Shown: positions 44,518-54,386 of the stretch, in pieces
How the letters are laid out: the number at the start of each line of letters is the position of its first letter
How positions within the stretch are numbered: position 1 is the first letter of the stretch
Assembly: GCF_030348505.1 (NCBI RefSeq)
Contig: NZ_JAUCFJ010000002.1
Location: 2,546,001-2,610,000, forward strand
From: Lysinibacillus sp. G4S2
GTDB lineage: Bacteria; Bacillota; Bacilli; Bacillales_A; Planococcaceae
DNA length: 64,000 nucleotides
Direction: 5' to 3'
Made by a program: the position numbers and the translations under genes
The notes under the pieces: generated by a model
The model's database searches: none
What the model was told of the DNA's origin: nothing
The model's input: the letters and a program-made list of their open reading frames with translations, nothing else

Positions 44518-44845
44518 ATGAATTGTGGGACCGCAAAATAAAGCGTGCTATGCCGAGGCCATTAAAGAGCATTATTAAGGAGCTTACAGTAAGGCTATGA
44601 GCGTTTAAATAAATAAAGAAAACGTTCAATTCTGTTCTACAACGGACTTAATAGACGTGATAGTCGAAAACATTAAAAGAGTAGAACAGAAGTAGAAAAT
44701 TCGCTGGACTGATGATTGATTTTTGAAATAGGGGAGGGAGAGGTTAAATAGGATGGACGTCTATTCGACAATCGTCATTGAAGGTGAGAAGGCCCTAATT
44801 TGAGCAAACGAAGATCGCTTGTGTAAAAAATAGGCAAATGCATAG

Positions 44846-44872
44846 ACTGTCAATCCTTTATAGCATATCTTA
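44846..44872 (+). promoter_or_regulatory. Sigma-K-like promoter of coat-like gene 2
   Basis: AC (44846-44847), 16-base spacer, CATATCTTA (44864-44872). The surrounding TAGGCAAATGC-TAGACT is shared with coat-like gene 1. Confidence 0.6.
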
Positions 44873-44897
44873 AACCGAAATCGAAAGGGGGAAAATT

Positions 44898-45089
44898 ATG
44901 CAATATTATGACCGATACGACCAGGACTATGATTATGACAGTTATGGAAGACGTCGGAGAAGGCGGCACCGATACCCGTTTTACCCAATCTATCCATTCT
45001 TCCCACCATTCTATCCACCATATTATCCGCCATATCCATATTACCCGCCATATTATCCACCATACTATGGAAGTCCATACGGCTATTAA
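44898..45089 (+). CDS. Tyr/Pro-rich spore-coat-like protein
   Basis: 63 residues after GAAAGGGGG. Begins MQYYDRYDQDYDYDSYGRRR, then a basic patch and a PYYPPYPYYPP tract, ending GSPYGY. Shares N-terminal YD-rich character, promoter and flanks with the 43870 gene, so the two are diverged tandem paralogues. Probably a mother-cell-expressed coat component; the overlapping frames are artefacts of composition. Confidence 0.75.
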   Translation: MQYYDRYDQDYDYDSYGRRRRRRHRYPFYPIYPFFPPFYPPYYPPYPYYPPYYPPYYGSPYGY

Positions 45090-45350
45090 TAATCAATATA
45101 TCTACTTAAAAAAACTAGAAACGACAAAATCTTAAGTAGAGAGTCTGTCGTACTAGTCCGTTAATAATAATCATTTTAAGTATGGGAAGAAACGGAGTGC
45201 TTTGATACTTAAGCCTTGTATAAGTGCAAGATAAGTGACTAAAAATAACTGACCAAATATTAACTTGATTGATATTGAAGAAAATACGATAGGATGGTTG
45301 TTGAATTAAAGGCAGCTTTTCAAATTTTAAGAAGACAGGAATATAAAGCA

Positions 45351-45373
45351 AGGTCACTCTGAAAAAGTGACCC
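45351..45373. terminator. GGTCACC-type hairpin H2
   Basis: GGTCACT / AGTGACC stem; lies between the coat-like gene (+) and a YjcZ-type gene (-) and can end both transcripts. Confidence 0.7.
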
Positions 45374-45447
45374 TGAATGAAGAGGAGTAAGGCTTAGAAG
45401 CTTTACCCTCTTATTTATTTCTAAATTTGATAGTTCAACTTTGAAAA

Positions 45448-45597
45448 TTAATACATGAAAGTAGCGCCGACAATAATTAATAGTATAAATAGAACAACAA
45501 TTAGAACAAATGTTGAACTGTTATTGCCACCTCCATAGCAATAACCCCCGTAGTAACAACTGTTGTTGTAATTGCCCATATTTCCGCAGTATCCCAT
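45448..45597 (-). CDS. YjcZ-family sporulation protein
   Basis: 49 residues: Gly/Tyr/Asn/Cys-rich N-terminus (GYCGNMGNYNNSCYYGGYCY) and one C-terminal membrane helix (STFVLIVVLFILLIIVGATF), the hallmark of YjcZ/YnzD-type spore membrane peptides. AAAGGAGG precedes the ATG at 45597. On the minus strand CATATTATA (45621-45629) matches a sigma-E/sigma-K -10 box. Confidence 0.85.
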   Translation of the reverse strand: MGYCGNMGNYNNSCYYGGYCYGGGNNSSTFVLIVVLFILLIIVGATFMY

Positions 45598-45723
45598 GAA
45601 GCATTCCTCCTTTCTACGTCTATAATATGTATCGCCATAAAAGCAAGAGGAGATATTTATCCAACTAAAATCCTTTAGAATTAGAAATTTGGAAAATGAT
45701 TTTAACGTACTTTAAAAATAAAA

Positions 45724-45750
45724 AGGGTCACCCGTATGGAAGGTGACCCT
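45724..45750. terminator. GGTCACC-type hairpin H3
   Basis: AGGGTCACC / GGTGACCCT nine-base perfect stem, loop CGTATGGAA. Confidence 0.75.
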
Positions 45751-46003
45751 CAGTAACGATTCAAGGCGGTGCAAGCTAAAAATTAGCTTGATTTATTATT
45801 ATGACGAGTCAGCTACTTTTGCATGGTGGATTGCCTTAGAGAAAGATTTAAAAATGAAAATGTTGAAAATAGGAGTATACCATTGGAGCATAAATTTTTG
45901 TGTAAAGTCACTCTTGTTGCTTTTTTATCATTTCGTATTAGATGGGTGAAGTGGTACTGTTGAATTATAGGAATTATATAGTCTTCCTGGCAGATCACTA
46001 TAG

Positions 46004-46055
46004 TGTGTGTTTGATTTTCGTTCCGACTAGGCGCTTTCCTTGGGGTGTCCGAAGA
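46004..46055 (-). repeat. Family A fragment
   Basis: TTTGATTTTCGTTCCGACTAGGCGC, TTTCCTTGGGGTGTCCG: the reverse of the family A right-hand interior. Only about 50 bases remain. Confidence 0.55.
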
Positions 46056-46234
46056 TTATTTTGAATTTAACATTATGTAGAGAAATTTTGGTCGTCTAGA
46101 GCATATGAAAATATAACAAAAGCACTCGCATGAACGAGCCTTATTCATACACATTATGCTATTGTTTCTAAAAATCGCCCCAAATTATTTCATTACTGCT
46201 TTTATTTTATCCGGTATCATAATTACTTCGGTTT

Positions 46235-46454
46235 TCAAATCGACGGGTCGATACGTTTTATCATACATTCGTCCCAATAAGCTAAATGCTTCTGATCAAT
46301 CCGATGTTCTGAATCTTTCATCTCGAACAGAATACCAATATAAGTATTCTTCATCCTCTGTTATTTTTTCTCCATCCAGCGTCACCATAGTATCGTTTAA
46401 AAATTGCAACCATTCATCTACTTTCGATGATTTTCCTTGTATGACTTTTAACAT
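46235..46454 (-). pseudogene. DUF6176-like gene with a frameshift
   Basis: From ATG 46454 (GGAGAG upstream) the frame reads MLKVIQGKSSKVDEWLQFLN, on to EEYLYWYSV, then breaks near 46330. One frame over it continues EMKDSEHRIDQKHLAYWDEC to a stop at 46235. The YLYWYS and H-ID-KHL-YW-EC blocks match what I recall of DUF6176. About 73 residues if repaired. Driven by shared promoter P6. The plus-strand frame across it is a shadow. Confidence 0.65.
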
Positions 46455-46505
46455 ACTAACTCTCCGCCGCTCCCTCAATTATCTGAAAACTGTTTCTTTA
46501 TCAAA

Positions 46506-46535
46506 ATTGTAGCGCAGTAAAACATGTTTTAGTAG
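46506..46535 (-). promoter_or_regulatory. Shared island promoter, copy P6
   Basis: Minus strand CTACTA (46530-46535), 18-base spacer, TACAAT (46506-46511). Confidence 0.6.
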
Positions 46536-46571
46536 TTAAGTGGTAAATGTGTAATCTTCTATTAATCATAA

Positions 46572-46600
46572 GTATAAAAAAATTCCCTTAGTACATTATA
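46572..46600 (+). promoter_or_regulatory. Sigma-G/sigma-F-like promoter of glcU-gdh
   Basis: GTATA (46572-46576), 17-base spacer, CATTATA (46594-46600), fitting GHATR / CATnnTA. B. subtilis glcU-gdh is forespore (sigma-G) expressed, which supports the reading. Confidence 0.6.
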
Positions 46601-46657
46601 ACTAGAGAAAATAATCACAATAAAGTAAGTGTATAGAGAGGTGAAAAGTTTAAATAA

Positions 46658-48317
<1,660 letters not shown>

Positions 48318-48330
48318 GTATTGGTAAGAG

Positions 48331-48360
48331 GTATCAAGAGCTTCTTGATGCCTTTTTTAA
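48331..48360 (+). terminator. glcU-gdh terminator
   Basis: GGTATCAAGA / TCTTGATGCC stem with three-base loop and T6 tail. Confidence 0.92.
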
Positions 48361-48613
48361 TGTCAAAGCAATTTTAATGAGGTTCAATTGTAGAGTATAA
48401 AATAAAAACCTTTTGAATAGTAGAGTTGAATAATTTTTTTATTTTCCTTATAATTAGCACCAGATAATAAAATGAGGTTATAAAAACATTTTAGTTATAG
48501 GCTTACAATTATTTTGTTTAAGATGGTCATAAATAACATAACGTCCAAACAAAAAGTAGAAAATACAGAGTTTAGACGTATTAATTACTTGTGTAATAAT
48601 TATTGTCTTTTTA

Positions 48614-48630
48614 TTAGTATCAAGTAATAG
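48614..48630 (+). promoter_or_regulatory. Possible FapR operator upstream of the fabH-type gene
   Basis: TTAGTATCAAGTAATAG matches 12 of 17 positions of the FapR consensus as I remember it (TTAGTACC--GTACTAA). It lies 33 bases before the start codon. Confidence 0.4.
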
Positions 48631-48662
48631 TACTTAAATGTATAAAAGGAGAGGGATTGTAA

Positions 48663-49655
48663 ATGAATAACGTTCAATCTAAAGCTAGAATAACGGCCAT
48701 TGGTACCTATGTTCCCGAAAAAAAACTAACAAATGATGATTTAGAAAAGCTAGTGGAGACGAGTGATGCATGGATTGTACAAAGAACTGGCATAAAGGAA
48801 AGAAGAATTACGAGCGAGAATGAATTTGCATCAACATTAGCCTTGAAAGCTATAGAAAATTTAGTCGAACAATATCAAAAGGATCTTTCGGATGTAGATT
48901 TAATTTTGGTTGCAACAACTACACCTGATTATGTCTTTCCTAGTGTAGCCTGCCAAATTCAGGAACACTTTAATATTAAACAGGTAGGTGCACTAGATCT
49001 TCATGCAGCTTGTGCTGGTTTTACATATGGATTACATATTGCGAATGGATTAATTACATCAGGGCTCCAACGTAAGATTTTATTTATTACAACAGAAGTT
49101 TTATCTAAGGTGACGGATTATACAGATCGAACGACATGCATCCTTTTTGGAGATGGCGCTGCAGCAGTTTTAATTGAAAAAGATGAGGAAATGCCAAGCT
49201 TTATCGCTAGCCATATGGAAACAAATGGTGCTGGAGGTAAGCATTTATACTTAACAAATTTATCAACTACCATGCATAGTTCTTCCTTGAGTACCTCTGG
49301 AAAGTTAGTTCAGAATGGTAGAGAAGTATATAAATGGGCAACACGTACACTTCCAAAAGGGATAGAGGAATTACTAAAACAAGCAAGCATGCCACTTGGT
49401 GAAATAGACTGGTTTGTGCCTCATAGTGCAAATTTACGAATGATTGAATCCATCTGTGAAAAATCTGGTATTAGCCTAGAGAGAACATTAACTAGTGTTG
49501 AATATATGGGAAATACATCTTCAGTTTCTATTCCATTAGCCTTACAGATTGGGATAAATGAAGGAAAGTTAAAAAATGGGGATACCTTATTAATCTATGG
49601 ATTTGGTGGAGGACTTACACATGCGGGGCATATCATTAAATGGTGTGTAGAATAA
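48663..49655 (+). CDS. fabH: 3-oxoacyl-ACP synthase III (FabH type)
   Basis: Starts fatty-acid chains by condensing acyl-CoA with malonyl-ACP. 330 residues; catalytic Cys in DLHAACAGFTYG (about residue 117), His in VPHSANLRM and Asn in EYMGNTSS, GFGGGLTHAG at the end. RBS AAAGGAGAGGG. It stands alone rather than beside fabF, which fits the second KAS III (FabHB/YhfB) of Bacilli; branched-chain primer preference is inferred. Confidence 0.92.
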   Translation: MNNVQSKARITAIGTYVPEKKLTNDDLEKLVETSDAWIVQRTGIKERRITSENEFASTLALKAIENLVEQYQKDLSDVDLILVATTTPDYVFPSVACQIQEHFNIKQVGALDLHAACAGFTYGLHIANGLITSGLQRKILFITTEVLSKVTDYTDRTTCILFGDGAAAVLIEKDEEMPSFIASHMETNGAGGKHLYLTNLSTTMHSSSLSTSGKLVQNGREVYKWATRTLPKGIEELLKQASMPLGEIDWFVPHSANLRMIESICEKSGISLERTLTSVEYMGNTSSVSIPLALQIGINEGKLKNGDTLLIYGFGGGLTHAGHIIKWCVE

Positions 49656-49710
49656 TTTGCAACCCCTCTCATTTGCCCCTTTTTCATTAGTTTTAAAAAC
49701 TTAAACAAAG

Positions 49711-49757
49711 GACCGGTACTCAATATTTTGTTGCAAATGAGTATTCGGTTTTTTTTT
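49711..49757 (+). terminator. fabH terminator
   Basis: ACCGGTACTCA pairs with TGAGTATTCGGT, then T9. The next 230 bases hold no recognised feature. Confidence 0.85.
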
Positions 49758-49993
49758 AACTTGAAATTACCTGTGTATCATCGTAATTCTCTAATTTAAA
49801 AGAAGATAGATGAGTAGGTAATTTTATACAAATGGAAATGATATGATGTATTATTGGATTAAGATATTTATTTAATAGTCATCTAAAAATTTGTTACATT
49901 TATTGTTTCTACTATCACTTTATAAAAACCTAAATCGTATGAATCATTTATCATATCCTATTATTATCTATCAATTGAAAAGAGGGTAATGCG

Positions 49994-50530
49994 ATGATGA
50001 ACTCTTGCTGCAATTGTGATTGTCACAAAAATGTATTTCGTTTAAATAAAGTGTCTTCTTGTCCGATTTGTCTAAGTAGTTCAGTTCAGCCTTCAGTTCC
50101 TAACAATTTTACGACAGGAGCAATTTGGAGAAATCCAGCCACAGATAAGATAGTTGTGACTCTTTTAAATAAAACAGACGCACCCCAAACAGTGACAGTA
50201 TCGGTAGTAGATTGGCAAAATTGTGCCCAAGCAGAGATGCAAAAAGAAGCCTTTTTATGCGGAGAATCTCAGCCTTCACTTTTTAACGGTACACCAACTC
50301 CTCTTACCTTTACTATTCCAGCTAAAAAACTTCTCATCGTTCATGCAACTCCGCAAAATGCTTGGCTACCTAATGATCCATGTTATGAAGTGCTTGTTAA
50401 ACACCCAGGTGATCCTGTCTTTCCATCTGATCCAGTTATTTTTAATACGTGGGGGATTAATATTGATGGGGTGCCTCAAGAAGGAAATACAGTGCTACAT
50501 CAACAGTTTCATCGAACTTTTTTCACTTGA
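49994..50530 (+). CDS. Cys-rich protein of unknown function
   Basis: 178 residues after GAGGGTAATGCG. N-terminus is cysteine-rich with a C-C-x-C-x-C-H start (MNSCCNCDCHK) and CPIC near 23-26, which could bind metal or cross-link. The rest is beta-rich (TGAIWRNPATDKIVVTLLNK, TVTVSVVDW) like a small fibronectin/exosporium-type surface domain. No signal peptide or membrane helix. Given the sporulation setting, a spore-surface role is possible but unproved. Confidence 0.6.
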   Translation: MMNSCCNCDCHKNVFRLNKVSSCPICLSSSVQPSVPNNFTTGAIWRNPATDKIVVTLLNKTDAPQTVTVSVVDWQNCAQAEMQKEAFLCGESQPSLFNGTPTPLTFTIPAKKLLIVHATPQNAWLPNDPCYEVLVKHPGDPVFPSDPVIFNTWGINIDGVPQEGNTVLHQQFHRTFFT

Positions 50531-50566
50531 ACGTAGGGAAGTGGAACAACTTCTTATAAGCTAATA

Positions 50567-50610
50567 AAAATGACTAGAACTCATTTTTAAAGTGAGTGAC
50601 TAGTCATTTT
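50567..50610. terminator. Terminator after the Cys-rich gene
   Basis: AAAATGACTAG / CTAGTCATTTT perfect 11-base stem with a self-complementary inner part. Confidence 0.88.
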
Positions 50611-50771
50611 GTGCTTGAATTTAAGGAAGTAAAAGTAGTGTACGTAGTTAATCTATGATGAAGCTGGGCCTCCACCATTCTACCACCAAATTTGTAGGAT
50701 AAACTTGTTGCTTTACAATATAAAAAATCATTCATGTAACTCTCACTCATTTTATATATAATTTAAAATAT

Positions 50772-51009
50772 GGCTCATCCCAAAAGTTGTGGATGACATT
50801 TTAAAATATATGAGCTGTATATCAGTTGATTGTAGTGGAGACTGGGCGACTCCTTGGGATCAGCGTCAGAGATGAGACCCTGGGCGAGCAACGCAGTGAA
50901 GCGGCTCCATCGGACGCCCCAGGAAGCTCTGCTCTGCGCGAAAGCGAAGCGTCAGCAGCAACGCTGCCCAGTCGGAACGGAAATCAACCACACGTTTTGG
51001 CGAATAGCC
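50772..51009 (+). mobile_element. Intact family A element, 238 bp
   Basis: Left end GGCTCATCCCAAAAGTTG, right end ACGTTTTGGCGAATAGCC; flanked by perfect 8-bp duplications TAAAATAT (50764-50771 and 51010-51017). Contains the GCGAAAGCGAAGCGTCAGC module near 50939. It lies just upstream of an acetyltransferase gene; the reading frame running through it into that gene is accidental. Confidence 0.88.
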
Positions 51010-51044
51010 TAAAATATAACATATATGGAAGTGGAGTGAAGAAG

Positions 51045-51569
51045 ATGTTTCCTATTTTAGATACTGAACGTTTAGTGTTAAGAGAACTCACTGAAAATGA
51101 CGCGCAAGATGTTTTCAATTGCTTCTCTAATCCTGATGTATTACGTCACTATGGCCAGAAACCATTAACAAGTTTAGATCAGGTTAAGCAAATAATAATT
51201 AATTTTTCAAAGAATTATGATGAAAAACGCGGTATTAAATGGGGAATTGCATTAAAAGGACAGAAAAGTATTATTGGTACTATTGGTTTTCAAGAGTGGT
51301 CCACTGAACATAAAAGAGCTGACATTAGTTATGCACTTTTTCCTGAGAACTGGGGAAAAGGGTATGCAAAGGAAGCTGTTCATAGAGTCATATCATTTGG
51401 CTTTCAAGAGATGGATTTACTGCGTATAGGGGCAATTGTTTTTACCGAAAATGATGCTTCAAATAAGCTATTAGAAAAATTAGGCTTTGAAAAAGAAGGG
51501 GTATTAAGAAATTATATGCACCAAAACGGTGTTCCATTTGATACGAATATTTTTTCTTTAATAAAGTAA
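51045..51569 (+). CDS. GNAT N-acetyltransferase, RimJ/RimL type
   Basis: 174 residues from ATG 51045 (GGAGTG upstream), not the longer frame that begins inside the family A element. LDTERLVLRELTENDAQDVF start, acetyl-CoA loop in NWGKGYAKEAVHRV (about 103-116), and NDASNKLLEKLGFEKEGVLRNY. Substrate unknown. Confidence 0.88.
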   Translation: MFPILDTERLVLRELTENDAQDVFNCFSNPDVLRHYGQKPLTSLDQVKQIIINFSKNYDEKRGIKWGIALKGQKSIIGTIGFQEWSTEHKRADISYALFPENWGKGYAKEAVHRVISFGFQEMDLLRIGAIVFTENDASNKLLEKLGFEKEGVLRNYMHQNGVPFDTNIFSLIK

Positions 51570-51577
51570 AAACATAA

Positions 51578-51618
51578 AGGTCCAGGTACTCAAAATGATT
51601 GAGAATCTGGACTTTTTG
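51578..51618. terminator. Terminator between convergent genes
   Basis: AAGGTCCAGGTACTCA pairs with TGAGAATCTGGACTT around a short loop, then T5; serves 51045 (+) and 51632 (-). Confidence 0.8.
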
Positions 51619-51631
51619 TCTTCCATCTTTT

Positions 51632-52300
51632 TTAACTATATGGCTGGAACTTAATAGATTTTGCTTGATACATTTTGTCACGATATTCATAAACAATAAC
51701 AATTTCCCCAATAAAACTGACAGGAGATACTTGTCCACTTACCTTTGCAATAAGTTGATTGTCTTGTACTTCGTAATGAATTATATTTCCGAAGGCGATA
51801 TCATCAAATAAGTTTGAAGGCAGTATATCTAAAGGTGGTATATCAACTGTATAAGTTATATCACCAACTTTGATTTCGGCTGTAGTAGTCGTTAAACTTG
51901 TTTTTACGTTTTTATAGATAATTGCCATAGGATTATCAACAAGAACGTCCATCAATCCGTGTGTATCTCTATAAACATGAACCTCTTCATCTAATAAACC
52001 TGTGCCATATCCTTTTGTCAAAATAATGATTAATTCTTTTTCTCCATCTTTATTGATGTCTTCGTAATGTATTTGCGGGGCGTATGCGGGGTTAGTAACG
52101 TTTATCCAAAAAGGTCTGAAGTAAGTTTCCCCTTTAAAATCAATTTTAAAATCTTGATATAGGTCCCCTATTTTCTTTGCATACAAAGTTATTTTTTCAT
52201 TGCTTAATTTTGAAACTAATTCATACTCTTCATTTTTTGCTTCTGCGATAGTAACAACAATAAGAAAAATGGTAAGCAGTAAAATAATGTATTTTTTCAT
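51632..52300 (-). CDS. Secreted protein with a calcium-loop-like motif
   Basis: 222 residues from ATG 52300 (GAGGTG upstream; the extension to 52309 covers that site). Signal peptide MKKYIILLLTIFLIVVTIAEA, then a beta-rich domain with YEDINKDGEKELIIILT at about residues 79-95, a D-x-N-x-D-G pattern as in VCBS/FG-GAP or EF-hand-like calcium loops. Surface or spore-envelope role possible; family not recognised. Confidence 0.7.
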   Translation of the reverse strand: MKKYIILLLTIFLIVVTIAEAKNEEYELVSKLSNEKITLYAKKIGDLYQDFKIDFKGETYFRPFWINVTNPAYAPQIHYEDINKDGEKELIIILTKGYGTGLLDEEVHVYRDTHGLMDVLVDNPMAIIYKNVKTSLTTTTAEIKVGDITYTVDIPPLDILPSNLFDDIAFGNIIHYEVQDNQLIAKVSGQVSPVSFIGEIVIVYEYRDKMYQAKSIKFQPYS

Positions 52301-52482
52301 AAGCAACACCTCGTTTTAGTGTTCCTTACTATAGCCTCTTTATGCTGATGGTTGAACTTATGAGCAAATATTTAGTCATCGTATTGTTAAATTTGAAAAT
52401 TAATCTTCAAACAACAAAGCTTCTGCAATCTGCTATAAAATATGTAATTGCAATTGTCCATATTTAGAATGAAAAAATGAAT

Positions 52483-52508
52483 AGGGTCACCCGGAGGAAA
52501 GTGACCCT
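52483..52508. terminator. GGTCACC-type hairpin H4
   Basis: AGGGTCAC / GTGACCCT stem; its loop contains CCGGAGGAAA, nearly identical to H1 eight kilobases away. Lies downstream of the 52593 gene on the minus strand. Confidence 0.75.
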
Positions 52509-52592
52509 TATTAGTAAATTTTGAAGGTGAAGGGGTAAATTATTATTACCCTTCTAAAATATGGGCAACAGAGATACTGGCGTTGGTGATAA

Positions 52593-52697
52593 TTAATATT
52601 TCATGAAACTTGCGCCGACAATAATCAATAGAATGAATAGAACAACAATTAAGGCAAATCTTGAACTAGAACCACTACCATAACCTGAATAGTCCAT
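52593..52697 (-). CDS. YjcZ-family sporulation peptide
   Basis: 34 residues: MDYSGYGSGSSS followed by the membrane helix RFALIVVLFILLIIVGASF and ending MKY. AAGGAGGGAAG precedes the ATG at 52697. CATATTATA on the minus strand (52723-52731) fits a mother-cell sigma factor -10 box. Confidence 0.8.
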   Translation of the reverse strand: MDYSGYGSGSSSRFALIVVLFILLIIVGASFMKY

Positions 52698-52783
52698 ACC
52701 TACTTCCCTCCTTTCTATAATCTATAATATGTATAGTTGTAAAAAGGATGGAAGGTAATCATCTAATCAATTAGAATAAAAAA

Positions 52784-52806
52784 AGGCCACCCTGAACAAG
52801 TGACCC
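52784..52806. terminator. GGTCACC-type hairpin H5
   Basis: GGCCACCCTGAACAAGTGACC, a worn member of the hairpin set, downstream of the 52952 gene on the minus strand. Confidence 0.55.
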
Positions 52807-52951
52807 CGAAATGAGGAAGTATTAGTAAAAATAACTTGCCCTTACTATTACAACATGTTTTACACATAAATGATCATATTGAAGGCTTTAACTTTATCCA
52901 TAATGAAGATTTTGAATAAAAGCTAAAGCCTTTTATCAAAAAAATGTTAAT

Positions 52952-53053
52952 TTAGTACAAGAAAGTAGCGCCGACAATAATTAGTAGGATGAATAGAACA
53001 ACAATTAGTACGAATGTTGAACTAGAGCCACCACCATAATTAGAGCATCCCAT
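52952..53053 (-). CDS. YjcZ-family sporulation peptide
   Basis: 33 residues: MGCSNYGGGSSS, helix TFVLIVVLFILLIIVGATF, end LY. AAAGGAGG before the ATG at 53053. Same CATATTATA box at 53078-53086. With the 52593 and 45448 genes it forms a family sharing helix, leader and hairpin. Confidence 0.82.
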   Translation of the reverse strand: MGCSNYGGGSSSTFVLIVVLFILLIIVGATFLY

Positions 53054-53235
53054 AAAATATTCCTCCTTTCTACCACTTATAATATGTATAGTTGTGGAAA
53101 GAGGGGGAGTTAATCATCCAATCAATTGAATTTCCCTCCGAAAAAAATTAAATCAATCATATATTTTTTCTTTTCTCATTAAATTCACATCCTAAGGTTC
53201 AATACATACGTTTTAAATATTTAGGAATTACACAA

Positions 53236-53272
53236 TAAATAACAGATAACTTTAGTTTGTTATCTGTTATTA
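53236..53272. terminator. Terminator-like hairpin
   Basis: AATAACAGATAAC / GTTATCTGTTATT 13-base perfect stem, 10 bases after the small lipoprotein gene on the minus strand. Confidence 0.8.
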
Positions 53273-53281
53273 TTTCTTCAT

Positions 53282-53461
53282 TCATTTTTGAGAGGGATCT
53301 ACCATGTCACCTGAAAAATTATTCTCAAGATTCTCTTTTGTTTCAGCATTGACGGTTTTTTCTTTTGCTTCTGCTTGTTCACTAGCTGGAGCTTCATCTT
53401 TAGAAGAACATGCTGTTAATAGTAGAGCTGCCATTGCTCCGATATACAAAAAATTTTTCAT
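53282..53461 (-). CDS. Small lipoprotein
   Basis: 59 residues from ATG 53461 (GGAGG upstream; the longer frame to 53587 has no ribosome site). Signal MKNFLYIGAMAALLLTACSS with lipobox L-T-A-C, followed by an Ala/Glu/Lys-rich, presumably disordered tail. No family recognised; similar tiny lipoproteins are common in Bacilli. Divergent from the DUF4871-like lipoprotein gene. Confidence 0.7.
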   Translation of the reverse strand: MKNFLYIGAMAALLLTACSSKDEAPASEQAEAKEKTVNAETKENLENNFSGDMVDPSQK

Positions 53462-53605
53462 TCCTGTAACCTCCGTTATTGTTAATTCGTTACGTTTAGA
53501 TTGCGCACATTTCACTTGAAATATGACTGAAATGGCAATGATAAAATTTTGTTTTGTAACAAAAAATGAATAATTGTCGTTAAACAATAAAAGGGGGAAA
53601 TAGGC

Positions 53606-54097
53606 ATGAAGAGAATTGTAGGGTTCGTCACAATTTGCGGATTGGTATTAGTAGGTTGTTCATATAAAGAATCCAACGACATAATAAAACAGGATAATAG
53701 TCCGAAATTTGTTGGAGATGTTTTAGCCAAGGAAACTGAGTGGAAAGAAAGTGAGTATTTTACATCTGGAAATTTAAATTTGATTGGTGAACCGCAATTA
53801 TTAGGATTTACGAATAGTAAAGAAGAAAAAATAATTGCTGGCAAAGCAGGGAAATATGCCTGGCACTTTTGGGGAGAAAGCATCAAAACAGGAGACTTCC
53901 TTAGCGTAAAAGGGACTCACCAATTAACGCAAAAAGAAATTGAATTGGTTACAAATGCTAAGTTACTTGGGCCAAACAGTGGGGCAGATAACCATGCTCC
54001 AACCAATATGACTTTTCCAAAGGGCGGTATGTGGAAGCTTGATGCTTATATTGATGGGAAGTTGTTTGGTAGCGTTTTTGTAAAAGTGGAAAATTAA
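53606..54097 (+). CDS. Lipoprotein, DUF4871-like
   Basis: 163 residues; AAAGGGGG before the ATG. Lipobox L-V-G-C at Cys18 (ICGLVLVGCSYKES). The extracellular domain contains YAWHFWGESIKTGDFLSVKG and ends MWKLDAYIDGKLFGSVFVKV, an immunoglobulin-like strand pattern that recalls DUF4871 lipoproteins. Function unknown. Confidence 0.75.
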   Translation: MKRIVGFVTICGLVLVGCSYKESNDIIKQDNSPKFVGDVLAKETEWKESEYFTSGNLNLIGEPQLLGFTNSKEEKIIAGKAGKYAWHFWGESIKTGDFLSVKGTHQLTQKEIELVTNAKLLGPNSGADNHAPTNMTFPKGGMWKLDAYIDGKLFGSVFVKVEN

Positions 54098-54206
54098 ATA
54101 CATAACCACATTAAGCAATTGAAACATACCATGCTATCAATCGAGAGAGCCTGGTAGCTCACTATTAATGACAATAGACAATTTATAAATTGTTATTAGA
54201 AATATT

Positions 54207-54308
54207 ATGGAAGCTGACAAGCATTGGACAAGCTTTATCAACGAAAGAGGAATCACTGCTCATGTATTCGTTCCAGAAGATGGTGAGGAATACAATAACT
54301 GTAGCTAA
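54207..54308 (+). CDS. Short frame, possible gene remnant
   Basis: 33 codons (MEADKHWTSFINERGITAHV, then FVPEDGEEYNNCS). Composition is protein-like, but there is no ribosome site. A fragment of an unknown gene is the best guess. Confidence 0.3.
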   Translation: MEADKHWTSFINERGITAHVFVPEDGEEYNNCS

Positions 54309-54345
54309 ATCCTGTAAAGTAAATATAGGATGTTCTTTTTATAGA

Positions 54346-54378
54346 AAAACAGACAACATCATTAGTTATCTGTTTTTC
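54346..54378. terminator. Terminator upstream of the convergent GNAT gene end
   Basis: AAAACAGACAAC pairs imperfectly with GTTATCTGTTTTT, with A and T runs on both sides. Confidence 0.65.
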
Positions 54379-54386
54379 TGGTTTGT

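Noticed and set aside
45743-45949. 68-codon plus-strand frame after hairpin H3
   Set aside because: The start overlaps the hairpin, there is no ribosome site and no recognisable sequence.
46156-46512. 118-codon plus-strand frame
   Set aside because: Antisense to the broken DUF6176-like gene, whose codons explain the openness.
50826-51044. N-terminal extension of the GNAT gene at 51045
   Set aside because: The extension translates the family A element; the true start has its own ribosome site and begins with the normal GNAT N-terminus.
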